DNA of 64,000 bases from Azospirillum sp. TSH100 (GTDB lineage: Bacteria > Pseudomonadota > Alphaproteobacteria > Azospirillales > Azospirillaceae): NCBI RefSeq assembly GCF_004923295.1, contig NZ_CP039636.1, forward strand, positions 88,501 through 152,500, written 5' to 3'. Position numbers and translations under genes: made by a program. How positions within the stretch are numbered: the stretch's first letter is position 1; the number at the start of each line of letters is the position of its first letter. Positions 53,576 through 64,000 of the stretch are shown here, piece after piece. The notes beneath the pieces are model-generated. The model was given only the letters and a program-made list of their open reading frames with translations, had not been told where the DNA came from and ran no database searches.

Positions 53576-54751
53576 TCAGGCGCGCTCGACGCAGAGCGCG
53601 ACGCCCATGCCGCCACCGATGCACAGGGTGGCGAGGCCCTTGCGGGCGTCGCACCGGCCCATCTCGTGCAGCAGGCTGACCAGGATGCGGGCGCCCGACG
53701 CACCGATGGGATGGCCGAGCGCGATGGCGCCGCCATTGACGTTGACCTTGGCCTCGTCCCAGCCCATCCCGGCATTGACCGCCAGGGCCTGCGCCGCGAA
53801 GGCCTCGTTGGCCTCGATCAGGTCGAGGTCGTCGACCGACCAGCCGGCCTTCTGCAGCGCCAGCTTCGAGGCCGGGATCGGCCCGGTGCCCATGACGCTG
53901 GGATCGACACCCGCCGTCGCCCAGGAGGCGATGCGCGCCAGCGGCGTCAGCCCGCGCCGCTTGGCGTTCTCCGCCGTCATCAGCACCAGCGCCGCCGCCC
54001 CGTCATTGAGGCCGGAGGCGTTGCCGGCGGTCACCGTGCCGTCCTTGGCGAAGGCCGGGCGCAGCTTGGCCAGCGCCTCCAGCGTGGTGCCATGCTTGGG
54101 ATATTCGTCGCTGTCTACGATGGTGTCTCCCTTGCGGCCATTGATGGTCACCGGCACGATCTCGTCCCGGAAACGGCCGGCTTTCTGCGCGGCTTCCGCC
54201 TTCTGCTGCGAGGCAAGCGCGAACCGGTCCTGCCGCTCCCGGCTCAACTCCCAGGCGCGGGCGACATTCTCGGCGGTGGTGCCCATGTGATAGCCGTAGA
54301 AGGCCTCCCACAGCCCGTCCTTGATCATGCTGTCGAGCATCTCGGCGGCGCCCATCTTGGTGCCGTTGCGCAGATGCATGAGGTGGGGCGACAGGCTCAT
54401 GTTCTCCTGGCCGCCGACCACCATCACCTCGGCGTCGCCGCAGCGGATCGCCTGCCAGCCGAGCGCGACGGCGCGCAGGCCCGAGCCACAGACCTGATTG
54501 ATGCCGAAGGCGGTCTTCTCGACCGGGATGCCGGCCTTCACCGCCGCTTGGCGGGCGGGGTTCTGGCCCTGGCCGGCGGTCAGCACCTGGCCCAGGATCG
54601 CCTCGGTCACCTCGGCGGCGTCGGTGTGGGCGCGTGACAGCGCCTCGCGGATCGCGGCGGCGCCAAGCTCATGGGCGGGGACGGAGGCCAGCGCGCCGTT
54701 GAAGCTGCCGATGGCGGTTCGGACCGCACTGGCGATGACGATCTCGGTCAT
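53576..54751 (-). CDS. atoB: acetyl-CoA C-acetyltransferase (thiolase)
   Basis: The 391-residue thiolase has catalytic C88 in [12 protein letters not shown]347 in [14 protein letters not shown], and C377 in CIGGGMG. It splits acetoacetyl-CoA with CoA into two acetyl-CoA. Context as the last gene of atoDAE(B) supports the short-chain degradative role. The same enzyme type also begins polyhydroxybutyrate synthesis, but no phaB/phaC is near. Start [10 protein letters not shown] at 54751 follows GAGGGAGTCC. Confidence 0.95.
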   Translation of the reverse strand: MTEIVIASAVRTAIGSFNGALASVPAHELGAAAIREALSRAHTDAAEVTEAILGQVLTAGQGQNPARQAAVKAGIPVEKTAFGINQVCGSGLRAVALGWQAIRCGDAEVMVVGGQENMSLSPHLMHLRNGTKMGAAEMLDSMIKDGLWEAFYGYHMGTTAENVARAWELSRERQDRFALASQQKAEAAQKAGRFRDEIVPVTINGRKGDTIVDSDEYPKHGTTLEALAKLRPAFAKDGTVTAGNASGLNDGAAALVLMTAENAKRRGLTPLARIASWATAGVDPSVMGTGPIPASKLALQKAGWSVDDLDLIEANEAFAAQALAVNAGMGWDEAKVNVNGGAIALGHPIGASGARILVSLLHEMGRCDARKGLATLCIGGGMGVALCVERA

Positions 54752-54850
54752 GGAGGACTCCCTCGGAACGTTATGCCGGAACTTATGTTTTGCAGGAAGG
54801 AAGGCCGCCGCGCCCAATCGGGACCGCGGCGGCCGGTTGGTCGCAAAGGG

Positions 54851-56224
54851 TCAGAAGTAGAGGCCGATCAGGAAGATGGGCAGCGTGATGACCAGGGCCG
54901 TCGCGCAGTAGCCCATGATGTCGCGCACCCCCAGACCGGCGATGGCGAGCGCCGGCAGCGCCCAGAAGGGCTGCGCCATGTTCATCCACTCCTCGCCGTA
55001 GGCGATGGCCATCGCCGCCTTGCCGAGATCGACGCCGAGCTGCTGGGCGGCCGGCATGATGAAGGGGCCCTGCACCACCCAGTGGCCGCCGCCCGACGGG
55101 ACGGCGAAGTTGATCAGGCCCGACGACAGGAAGGCGAGGACCGGGAAGGTCTCCTTGTTGGCGATGTCGACGAACAGGTTGGTGATCAGACCGCCCAGGC
55201 CGGAATGCTCCATCATGATCTGGATGCCGGCATAGAAGGGGAACTGCACCATGATGCCGGCGGTGCCGCGGGCGGCGTTGGCGACGGCGCGGGCATAGGC
55301 CATCGGCGTGCCGTGCAGGATCAGGCCGGCCACCAGCATGATCAGGTTGACCGTGTTGATGTTGAGGTCGAAGCCCTTGGCCTGGAAATGCAGGAACAGG
55401 TAGCCGATGCCGAGCGCCGCGACGACGAAGCCGAGGATGCGGCTCTCCTCCAGCTTTTCCGCCGGGCTGGCGTCGGGGCCGAGGACGCGCTTGGTCGAGG
55501 GCTCCGGCTTCAGCAGCGCCGGGTCGACCGCCACCACCTCATGCGGCTTCGGATGCATCATCCAGCAGACCAGCGGCAGGATGACGATCAGCGCCAGCGT
55601 GATGCCGACATTGTAGGTGGTGAAGATGGTGTCGGAGATCGGGATCAGGCCGACCGTCTTCTCCATCGGGTTGCCCTTGGTCGCGGCGACCAGCGGAACC
55701 GAGGCGGAGAAGCCGCCATGCCAGGTCATGAAGCCGATATAGGCCGAGGCGATCAGCAGCCGATAGTCCGACTTCGGCACGCGGCGGGCCACCTCGCGGG
55801 CGAACATGGCGCCGACGACGAGGCCGAAGCCCCAGTTGACGACGTTGGTGACGGCGGCGGCGAAGCAGACCAGCATGACGCCCTGGGCCGGCGTCTTGGC
55901 GATGGACGCCACCCGCCCCATGACGTTGCGCACCGGCTCGGAGCTGGCGAGCGCATGGCCGGTGACCAGCACCAGCGCCATCTGCATCGAGAAGGCCAGC
56001 AGGTTCCAGAAGCCGTTGCCCCACATGCGCACCAGATCGACCGGCCCGCTCGGCGTCAGCCACCAGGCGAAGCCGAAGGTCAGCACGGTCAGGATGATGG
56101 CGAAGATCAGCGGGTCCGGCAGATAGCGGCTGACCAGCCAGGTCAGGGCGCGGGAAATCGGCGTGATCGGGTTGAAGCGGGCGCTGGCGTCCGGCGCCGG
56201 CGGTGGTGCGGTGGTGACGCTCAT
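54851..56224 (-). CDS. atoE: short-chain fatty acid transporter
   Basis: The 457-residue protein has about 12 membrane helices and AtoE signatures: PITPISRALTWLVSRYLPDPLIFAI near 19-43, VNWGFGLVVGAMFAREVARR near 122-141, and NFAVPSGGGHWVVQGPF near 375-391. It imports short-chain fatty acids such as butyrate or acetoacetate. It follows atoA by 106 bases and precedes the thiolase by 99 bases in the ato operon. The start at 56224 is the first ATG of the conserved N-terminus. Confidence 0.95.
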   Translation of the reverse strand: MSVTTAPPPAPDASARFNPITPISRALTWLVSRYLPDPLIFAIILTVLTFGFAWWLTPSGPVDLVRMWGNGFWNLLAFSMQMALVLVTGHALASSEPVRNVMGRVASIAKTPAQGVMLVCFAAAVTNVVNWGFGLVVGAMFAREVARRVPKSDYRLLIASAYIGFMTWHGGFSASVPLVAATKGNPMEKTVGLIPISDTIFTTYNVGITLALIVILPLVCWMMHPKPHEVVAVDPALLKPEPSTKRVLGPDASPAEKLEESRILGFVVAALGIGYLFLHFQAKGFDLNINTVNLIMLVAGLILHGTPMAYARAVANAARGTAGIMVQFPFYAGIQIMMEHSGLGGLITNLFVDIANKETFPVLAFLSSGLINFAVPSGGGHWVVQGPFIMPAAQQLGVDLGKAAMAIAYGEEWMNMAQPFWALPALAIAGLGVRDIMGYCATALVITLPIFLIGLYF

Positions 56225-56330
56225 GGCGGATCTCCGGCACGAGGGGGACCGCTCGCGCCGCCGGGCATGACAGCCGGGCAGCGCGGGGACGGCGGCCTCC
56301 CCAACGATCAAGATGCTTGAAAGGCGACGG

Positions 56331-56987
56331 TCAGGCGGCGAGCGGCATGACCGGCACGTTGGCGGGGACGATCAGCTCGGCCCCGGTCTGGGCCAGCACA
56401 TCGGCGACCGTGACGCCGGGCGCGACCTCGCGCAGCACCAGCCCCTTGTCCGTCGGCTCGATCACCGCCAGTTCGGTCACGATCAGGTCGACGCGCCGCA
56501 CCGAGGTCAGCGGCAGCTCGCAGCGTTTGACGATCTTGGGCGTGCCCTTGGCGCTGTGCTGCATCGCGACGATCACCCGCTTGGCGCCGGAGACCAGATC
56601 CATCGCACCGCCCATGCCGGGCACCATCTTGCCGGGCACCATCCAGTTGGCGAGCCGGCCCTCCTCGTCAATCTGCAGGCCGCCCAGCACGGTCACGTCC
56701 AGATGCCCGCCGCGGATCAGCCCGAAGGACATCGCGCTGTCGAAGGAGGCGGCCCCCGGAACGGCGCCGATCGGGCTGCCGCCGGCATCGCTCAGATCCT
56801 CGTTCTCCGCCCCCGGCTCCGGCACCGGCGCCATGCCGATGATGCCGTTCTCCGACTGGAAGAAGACGTTGACGCCAGCCGGCAGATGGGCGGCCACCAT
56901 GGTGGGCAGGCCGATGCCGAGATTCACCAGGTTGCCCGGCCGCAGTTCCAGCGCGACGCGCTTGGCGATCAGGGTTTTCTCATCCAT
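56331..56987 (-). CDS. atoA: 3-oxoacid/acetoacetyl-CoA transferase subunit B
   Basis: The 218-residue subunit has the catalytic glutamate E46 in QSENGIIGM and GIGLPTMVAAHLP near 24-36. With AtoD it moves CoA from acetyl-CoA to acetoacetate or a short fatty acid. Start MDEKTLIAKRVALEL at 56987 overlaps the atoD end by 8 bases. This is the catalytic subunit of the alpha-beta pair. Confidence 0.96.
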   Translation of the reverse strand: MDEKTLIAKRVALELRPGNLVNLGIGLPTMVAAHLPAGVNVFFQSENGIIGMAPVPEPGAENEDLSDAGGSPIGAVPGAASFDSAMSFGLIRGGHLDVTVLGGLQIDEEGRLANWMVPGKMVPGMGGAMDLVSGAKRVIVAMQHSAKGTPKIVKRCELPLTSVRRVDLIVTELAVIEPTDKGLVLREVAPGVTVADVLAQTGAELIVPANVPVMPLAA

Positions 56988-57642
56988 GGCGATGCTCCTT
57001 GGCGACCAGGCAGTCGACCAGCACATTCGGGGTGACGACGCTGTCGGGCGGAATGACGCCCACCGGCACGATGTCCTCGGCTTCGGCGATCACCGTTTCG
57101 GCCGCCATCGCCATCAGCGGGTTGAAGTTGCGCGCCGTCAGCGCGTATTCGAGATTCCCCAGGTAATCGGCCCGCTTGGCGGCGATCAGGGCGAAATCGG
57201 CCTTCAGCGCCTTTTCCAGCAGATAGACGGTGCCGTCCAGCTCGATGCGCTGCTTGCCGTCCTCCACCACCGTGCCGACGCCGGTCGGGGTCAGCACGCC
57301 GCCGAGGCCGAAGCCGCCGGCCCGCACCCGCTCGGCCAGCGTGCCCTGCGGCACCAGCTCCACCTCGGTCTCGCCGGCGATCATCTGGCGCTGGGTTTCC
57401 GGGTTGGTGCCGATGTGGCTGGCGATCACCTTGCGCACCGCCTTGGCGGCGATCAGCCGGCCGATGCCGACGGCCGGGCGGGCGGTGTCGTTGGCGATCA
57501 CCGTCAGATCGCGCTTGTTCTGGCGCAGCAATTCCTCGATCAGGTGGGGCGGCGTGCCGACCCCCATGAATCCCCCGATCATCAGCACCGCGCCATCGGG
57601 AATCATGGCGACGGTGTCTTCCAGCTTCCGCACTTTACTCAT
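56980..57642 (-). CDS. atoD: 3-oxoacid/acetoacetyl-CoA transferase subunit A
   Basis: The 220-residue subunit has GGFMGVGTPPHLIEELL near 22-38, the GGF-x3-G-x-P signature of CoA-transferase alpha chains, and VIANDTARP near 50. It pairs with AtoA. It is the first gene of the ato structural operon. The start MSKVRKLEDTVAMIP at 57642 follows GGGAGACGTCGA. A sigma-54 promoter lies 205 bases upstream. Confidence 0.96.
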   Translation of the reverse strand: MSKVRKLEDTVAMIPDGAVLMIGGFMGVGTPPHLIEELLRQNKRDLTVIANDTARPAVGIGRLIAAKAVRKVIASHIGTNPETQRQMIAGETEVELVPQGTLAERVRAGGFGLGGVLTPTGVGTVVEDGKQRIELDGTVYLLEKALKADFALIAAKRADYLGNLEYALTARNFNPLMAMAAETVIAEAEDIVPVGVIPPDSVVTPNVLVDCLVAKEHRHG

Positions 57643-57846
57643 TCGACGTCTCCCTTGGACGTCGGAGCGCAGCAGGGCATGCCCGGCCGCGACCCCGCGG
57701 GCGCGGAGCCCGCCCCCGGTCCGAAGCGGGACCGGACAGGCGAACCGCACGCTCATTCTTGGTTTCCTAGCGCTGCGATCGGCAGACCTGCGATACGCCC
57801 GCCAATGCAGGGGCGTACCGGGGTCCTCCGATATACCCACACTCAA

Positions 57847-57861
57847 GCAATGGGTGTGCCA
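57847..57861 (-). promoter_or_regulatory. sigma-54 promoter of the ato operon
   Basis: On the minus strand TGGCAC-N5-TTGC matches the -24/-12 consensus exactly at the invariant positions. Transcription would begin near 57835, giving an untranslated leader of about 190 bases before atoD. It explains why an NtrC-family activator, AtoC, is encoded next door. Confidence 0.85.
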
Positions 57862-57969
57862 GCCGCCGGGGACGGCGCCGGGAGCGGCGACACCTGGCAA
57901 TTCCCCTGAGTCCACGCGGTTGCGACCGGCCTCCACCGGGGTGGATCGGCGGTGGCCGGTTCCGCCCGG

Positions 57970-58008
57970 TGCGCAAGTTTGTGCGTGCTGCGCAAGATCT
58001 TGCGCAGC
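57970..58008. promoter_or_regulatory. palindromic enhancer-like site for AtoC
   Basis: A perfect 22-bp palindrome (half-site GCTGCGCAAGA) spans 57987-58008. A weaker relative beginning TGCGCAAG is centred 20 bases away, near 57977, so both lie on one helix face. They sit about 140-160 bases upstream of the sigma-54 start, the usual distance for an AtoC/NtrC enhancer. The palindrome lies 24 bases after the atoC stop but has no T-run. Confidence 0.7.
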
Positions 58009-58031
58009 GATGCCGTTGCGGGATGTCGGGT

Positions 58032-59443
<1,412 letters not shown>

Positions 59444-59447
<4 letters not shown>

Positions 59448-61294
59448 GCGTCAACCGTTTGGTTGTGAAGGATGGGAATCCTCAGGGTCACCGTGGTGCC
59501 GGCACCCGGCACGCTGGCGATGGCGATGGTTCCATGATGCGCATCGACGATCCGGTGCGCCATCGCCAGCCCAAGCCCGGTCCCCTGAGGCTTGGTCGAA
59601 AAGAAGGGATCGAACACCTTGTCGAGGTTCTCCGGCGCGATTCCCTCGCCGTCGTCGGTCACTGTAATGACGGCCTCGCCACCATCCGCCGCCATGGCGG
59701 TGACGATGGCGATGCCTCCGGTTTCCGAAGTCGCCTGGACAGCGTTGATGATCAGGTTGAGCATGACCTGCTTCAGCGCCTCACCATCGGCTTCGACCAG
59801 GGGAAGGTCGGGGGTGGGATGCAGGGCGATGCGGGCGTTCGACTTGCGCCCGGCCAGCAGCGATACTTCGCGGATCAGATCGTTCAGTTGCACCGGCAGG
59901 AAGGCCGGCGGGCGCGGCCGACCGAACTCCAGCAGTTCGGTGACCAGGCGGTTCAGGCTGTCGACCTGACGGACGATCAGGGGGGCATAACGCTGCCACT
60001 CGGCAACATTGTCGGAGCTTTCTAGGAATTGCATGAAGCCGCGGATCGAGGTCAGCGGGTTGCGCACCTCATGGGCGAGGCCGGCGACAAGCTCACCCAA
60101 CGCCGCCAGCCGGTCGGCCCGCATGATCTGGGTGCGGAGCCGCTGCTGCTCGGTCAAATCCTTCAACACCACCACCGCGCCGATGGCCTCGCCATGGCTG
60201 TCGCGCAGCACGCTGCTCGACACGGTGAGATGAAGAGTCTGCCTGGTTCCCGGGAACTCCAATGTCACGCCCACATGCGACCGGCCGGTCTTCAGCGTGT
60301 CGAGCAGCGGACTGGCGAACCGGACATCCGGCTTGAACAGCAACTCGTAGGGCTTGCCGATCACCTCGGTTGCGGTCACCCCGATCATCGCTTCGGCGGC
60401 CGGGTTGAGCGCGGTGACCTGCCCGGCCCAATCGACCGCGATCACGCCGTCGGCGATGCTGTGCAGGATGTTCTCGGTCAGCGAACGGGCATCCAGCAGA
60501 GCGCGCGCCATGGCGTTGACCTCGACCGCGATGGCACCGACCTCTCCCTGCGGCGGCTGGATCGCGTCGCCAAGGTCGCTCCGCATGCGGAGCAAACCGT
60601 CGATGATCTGTCTGATGTCGCGGCCGACCCCGCGTGCAAGCACCTGCGTCAGCACAAGCCCGAGCAATATTCCCCCAAGGCTGACCGTCAGAACCGCACG
60701 GTCCATCGCAGCCGCCTGCCGCTCGACATCATCGGAAAGCTCATTGGCCCAGATATAGCCGATCACGCTGCCGTCGCGGACGATGGGCAGCATCGCATTC
60801 AAGATGAAGCCACGCACCTGCCGGCCGCTTTCGACGGCCTGTTTCCCGCTTTCCAGCACATGCCAGCCCGGATGCTCAGGCGGTATCGTGGTGCCGACCG
60901 TCGCACTGTAGTCCCGGCTGGGCCCATAGGTGATGATGGCGTTGAGCGCTTTGCTGTAATAGCCGACCCCCACACCGGGATTCGCTCCGGCGATCATGTC
61001 GGTGAAGGGGATCAGCCGATCCGAAAGGGCGCGGATGGCCGCACCACGGTCGCCGGCCGCAACACCCATTTCGGTCAGCAAGGGATCGAACCCGGAACCG
61101 AGATACACATCCAGCAGGCGCGTCAAACCGAAGAGCTTTTCCGACTTTTCCCGAACCAGCGCCTGCCGCCCTTCCCGTTCCAGCAGGTAGCCGGTCAGCG
61201 AAATCGGCAGTACCACCACGGCAAGTGAAACCAGAAGCAGCTTGCCGCGCAGGGTGCTCGGAAGAAAACGGCGGATCCAGCCAAGGGGCCACAT
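59444..61294 (-). CDS. atoS: sensor histidine kinase AtoS
   Basis: The 616-residue kinase starts MWPLGWIRRFLPSTLRGK with a membrane helix near 20-40, a periplasmic sensor domain, a second helix near 210-230, HAMP, a PAS domain (SIADGVIAVDWAGQVTALNPAAE near 305), HisKA with phospho-histidine in GLAHEVRNPLTSIRG near 405, and HATPase (DDGEGIAPENL, G-x-G-LGLAMAHRIVDAH). It senses acetoacetate or short fatty acids. AAGGAG precedes ATG 61294. It is co-transcribed with atoC. Confidence 0.95.
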
Positions 61295-61620
61295 GGCGCC
61301 CACTCCTTTCAACCGGGCATGGCCTGGCTTTCGCCCGATTCCGCGGCCATAGCAGATTTGCGGCAGGCCGGGAAAGGAGGAACGCTTGGCGCGGGGGAAA
61401 TCTTCGGCCATTGCGACCCGACTCACAGTGCAGACGGACGGGGTCGGCAGACTTTAGCCACCTTTTCCCAAAACAGGCGCACCGACCTGATGCCGGCCGA
61501 CGCGGCGGATCCGCGCATATGATTGTGACCAGGGGCAACAATCTCGATTCTGCCGATTCCGGGAGCGGAACTGACGCAATGGTGTATTATGTCATGGCTC
61601 CAACACGGATAGATGGAACC
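61295..61620. other. 326-base divergent region between atoS and a response-regulator gene
   Basis: It holds the promoters of atoS (leftward) and of the 61621 gene (rightward). I see no clear gene, hairpin or consensus box. An in-frame ATG at 61579 is a possible earlier start for the rightward gene. Confidence 0.5.
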
Positions 61621-62007
61621 ATGACTGAGCAGGCGGCAAGAATCCTGGTGGTGGAAGACGAGGGGCTGGTGGCCATGGCTCTGGAGCAGACGCTCATCGC
61701 CTTCGGCTACGATGTCGTCGGACCGGCGTCCAACACGCGGACGGCTTTGAAGCTGCTCGCCAGCGAAGAACGCTTCCAGGGCGCCCTCCTGGACGTCAAC
61801 CTCGGCGACGAGCGCGTCGACCCCGTGGCCGAAGCCCTGGCGGCCGCCTCCATCCCCTTCCTGTTCGCCACCGCCTATTCCGACCCGGCAGCACTGCCCG
61901 CCGCCTTCCGCGACCGCCCCGTTCTCAACAAGCCCTATCCACCCGAAAGGCTGCGGCAGGCACTCGCTCAGTTGCTGGGCCGGGCCGAAGAGGCCAGTGC
62001 CCGGTAA
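61621..62007 (+). CDS. single-domain response regulator (receiver only)
   Basis: The 128-residue protein is a stand-alone receiver: acidic pair near 12-13, phospho-acceptor D58 in GALLDVNLGD, T/A near 83 in FATAYSD, and K in LNKPYPPERL near 103. It has no output domain, so it probably works as a phosphate sink or contacts a partner protein. It is convergent with the hybrid kinase and overlaps its end by 40 bases. Pairing with this kinase is likely from position. Confidence 0.9.
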   Translation: MTEQAARILVVEDEGLVAMALEQTLIAFGYDVVGPASNTRTALKLLASEERFQGALLDVNLGDERVDPVAEALAAASIPFLFATAYSDPAALPAAFRDRPVLNKPYPPERLRQALAQLLGRAEEASAR

Positions 62008-64000
62008 GCCGGCACGATCACGACGCAGCGGAGGCCGTCCATCCGGAAGTCGCGCGTCACTTCGCCGCCGAGATCATACTCCACCGCCTGCCGGATCAGT
62101 CGGGTGCCAAATCCGAGTCGGGCGGGCGGCGTCACCGGGATCGGCGCACTCTCCGCCCAATCCAGGACAACATTGTCACCGGATATGTGCCACGCCAGCG
62201 CGACATTGCCGCCGTCGGCGCTCCAGGCGCCGTATTTGGCGGCGTTGGTGCACAGCTCATGCAGCACCAGAGCGAAGGCCAGCGACGCCTTGGTGGTCAG
62301 GTTGGCCGGTGGTCCAAGCATGGTGAAGCGACCGTCGTCCTTCGTGGCCAGCGGACCGGCCACCCGCCCGGCCAGGGTTGCGAGATCGACGCTTTCCCAG
62401 TTCGACAGCGTGAGCAGCGTGTGGGCATCCGCCAGCGCCTGCAAACGCCCCGCCAGTGCCTGCCGGATTCCGGGCACGTCACTCCCTGCGCGGAAGGTCT
62501 GCTCGGCGAGCGACTGAATAACCGCCAGCGTGTTCTTGACCCGATGGCTCAGTTCGTCGACCAGAACGCGCAGATGGCGTTCAGCCTCCTTCTGCTCCGT
62601 CATGTCGACCGCCGTGCCGGTGAACCGGAGGGGCCGCTCACCGTCGAACCAGACCTTCCCACGCGCCAGCACCCAATGCACGCTGCCATCCGGCCACACG
62701 ACGCGATAATGGGTATCGTAGGAGGCGCGGATGGCGGGGTCGAGACAGCGGCGGCACAGATCGTCGACCGCATCGCGATCCTCAGGATGCAGACTGTCGA
62801 GGAATACCGGGTAGGACATCGCCGTGTCGGCGGATTTGCCGAAGATCGTCTTGCAGATCGCCGACCAGGTCAGTTCGCCGGTGACGATGTCCCAGTCCCA
62901 CATGCCCATCCCGGCACTGTCGAGCGCCAGATGAAGGCGGTCCTCGCTGAGGTCAAGCGCCCTCTCGACGATGCGGCGCTCGGCTGCCGCCTTCTCCTCC
63001 CGCATGCGCGCCAGTTGCAGGCTGCTGCCGACGCGCGCCACCAGTTCGCGGGCGCCGAAGGGCTTGACCAGATAATCGTCCGCACCCGCCGTCAATCCTT
63101 CCACGCGGGCTTCCTCGCCAGCCCGGGCGGACAGCAGGATGACCGGGACGTTTCCGGTGCGCGGGTCGGCGCGCAACGCCTGCAACAGGCCGAAACCGCC
63201 GAGCGTCGGCATCATCACGTCGCTGAGCACCAGATCCGGAACACGGGTCCTTGCCGCAGCCAGAGCCTCCTCGCCATCGCCGGTCGCTACGACCTGATAA
63301 CCGGAGGCGATCAGGATTCGTCTTACATACCCCCGCATATCCGCATTATCATCCGCCAGAAGAACCAGCGGTCCTTCCGGCCTCGCCGGACCGGAAACGG
63401 CGTCGTTGCCGACCTCCCCGTCAATGTTTTCATCGCCCCCAACCTCCCTGGCATCCGCATCCCCGCCATCCGAAAGCCAGCGTTCAACCTCGGCGGCAAA
63501 GGTGTCAGCGCGCGAAGGGTCGGCCGGCACAAGCGGCGACAGCCTGAGACGATCGGCCGGCAAATGGGCATGACCCAGAGGAATCGTCACATGGAACCGG
63601 CTGCCTTCGCCCAGGATGCTGTCAACCCGGATGGTGCCGCCATGCAGCCCGACCAGTTCCCGAACCAGGGCCAGACCGATGCCGGTACCTTCATGGGAGC
63701 GCCCCTGCGCGCCTTCGACCCGGTGAAAACGCTCGAACAGGCGCGGCAACTCGTGTGCGGGAATGCCACTGCCGGTGTCGCTCACCGTCAATGTCACCGA
63801 ACCGTCAGCCGCGCACAGCCGCACGGTGATTTCGCCGTTGCGCGTGAACTTGAAGGCATTGGACAGCAGATTGAGGACGATCGTTTCCCAGGCGTTGCGA
63901 TCGACGAAAACCGCCTCCGGCAGGGGAGAGCAGTCGACCACGAGCCGCAGCCCTGCCCTGTCGCAGGCCGACTGGAAATGCCCGGCAAACTCCCGGGTCG
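61968..64000 (-). CDS. hybrid histidine kinase of the HWE type (partial, runs off the right edge)
   Basis: The visible part of about 677 residues starts inside an HATPase domain (LNLLSNAFKFTRNGE, DTGSGIP, GTGIGLALVRELVGLHGG), continues with a receiver (aspartate in LVLSDVMMPTLGG), a PAS domain (SEDRLHLALDSAGMGMWDWD), and an HWE kinase core with HRVKNTLAVIQSL. It ends with a second ATPase domain (FALVLHELCTNAAKYGAW). The 5' end and likely sensor domains lie past position 64000; the frame is open to the edge. Confidence 0.9.
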   Translation of the reverse strand, partial: TREFAGHFQSACDRAGLRLVVDCSPLPEAVFVDRNAWETIVLNLLSNAFKFTRNGEITVRLCAADGSVTLTVSDTGSGIPAHELPRLFERFHRVEGAQGRSHEGTGIGLALVRELVGLHGGTIRVDSILGEGSRFHVTIPLGHAHLPADRLRLSPLVPADPSRADTFAAEVERWLSDGGDADAREVGGDENIDGEVGNDAVSGPARPEGPLVLLADDNADMRGYVRRILIASGYQVVATGDGEEALAAARTRVPDLVLSDVMMPTLGGFGLLQALRADPRTGNVPVILLSARAGEEARVEGLTAGADDYLVKPFGARELVARVGSSLQLARMREEKAAAERRIVERALDLSEDRLHLALDSAGMGMWDWDIVTGELTWSAICKTIFGKSADTAMSYPVFLDSLHPEDRDAVDDLCRRCLDPAIRASYDTHYRVVWPDGSVHWVLARGKVWFDGERPLRFTGTAVDMTEQKEAERHLRVLVDELSHRVKNTLAVIQSLAEQTFRAGSDVPGIRQALAGRLQALADAHTLLTLSNWESVDLATLAGRVAGPLATKDDGRFTMLGPPANLTTKASLAFALVLHELCTNAAKYGAWSADGGNVALAWHISGDNVVLDWAESAPIPVTPPARLGFGTRLIRQAVEYDLGGEVTRDFRMDGLRCVVIVPAYRALASSARPSN

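Noticed and set aside
57987..58008. The 22-bp palindrome as a terminator for atoSC
   Set aside because: It lies 24 bases after the atoC stop, but no T-run follows, there is no loop, and its distance from the sigma-54 promoter fits an enhancer better. A dual role cannot be excluded.

Overview
This is a GC-rich stretch of chromosome, plasmid or chromid from an alphaproteobacterium. Dense overlapping genes, many TRAP transporters, hybrid kinases, a cache-type chemoreceptor and an ato operon with its own two-component system suggest a metabolically versatile, motile soil or plant-associated member of the Rhodospirillales, Azospirillum-like. That assignment is inference from gene style; no rRNA or other taxonomic marker is present.

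Region 1 (1-24142) is a C1 island for the tetrahydromethanopterin (H4MPT) and methylofuran pathway. It carries every gene needed to oxidise formaldehyde to formate: fae, mtdB, mch and fhcBADC. It also carries many cofactor genes: pabB for p-aminobenzoate, mptG for beta-RFA-P synthase, a FolB-type aldolase, a dihydropteroate-synthase-like protein, a DmrB/AfpA-like flavoprotein, homologues of the methanofuran enzymes MfnB, MfnD, MfnE and MfnF, three different ATP-grasp enzymes, a CitG-like protein, a HisA-like protein and a DUF447-type protein. The genes lie in two blocks that diverge from an AT-rich control region at 13198-13418. One gene (6019-6747) runs antisense inside the leftward block and overlaps both neighbours. 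The flanks hold a secreted HAD phosphatase resembling phosphorylcholine phosphatase and a GlxA/GbdR-like AraC regulator. These hint that formaldehyde may come from methylated amines such as choline or betaine. No methanol dehydrogenase or formate dehydrogenase is visible.

Region 2 (24143-30069) has an RND efflux pump (adaptor plus inner-membrane transporter) behind a palindromic operator-like site, and a CynX/NimT-type MFS transporter.

Region 3 (30085-43236) is carbohydrate and acid catabolism. A leftward TRAP transporter operon with a DapA/NanA-family aldolase faces a LacI-type regulator across a perfect operator palindrome. A LysR regulator then diverges from a second operon: SDR dehydrogenase, a split two-subunit transketolase, TRAP binding protein, fused TRAP permease and a beta-hydroxyacid dehydrogenase. 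Its substrate is not recognised.

Region 4 (43323-53483) has an OmpR-type response regulator, an AfuABC-type ABC importer and a large hybrid histidine kinase in one direction, then a chemoreceptor and a small unknown protein on the other strand.

Region 5 (53515-61294) is a complete ato system for short-chain fatty acids and acetoacetate: atoSC, then atoDAE and a thiolase. A near-consensus sigma-54 promoter and a long palindromic enhancer-like site lie between atoC and atoD.

Region 6 (61621-64000) has a single-domain response regulator that overlaps tail to tail with an HWE-type hybrid kinase running off the right end. I found no rRNA, tRNA, insertion sequence, prophage or CRISPR array.
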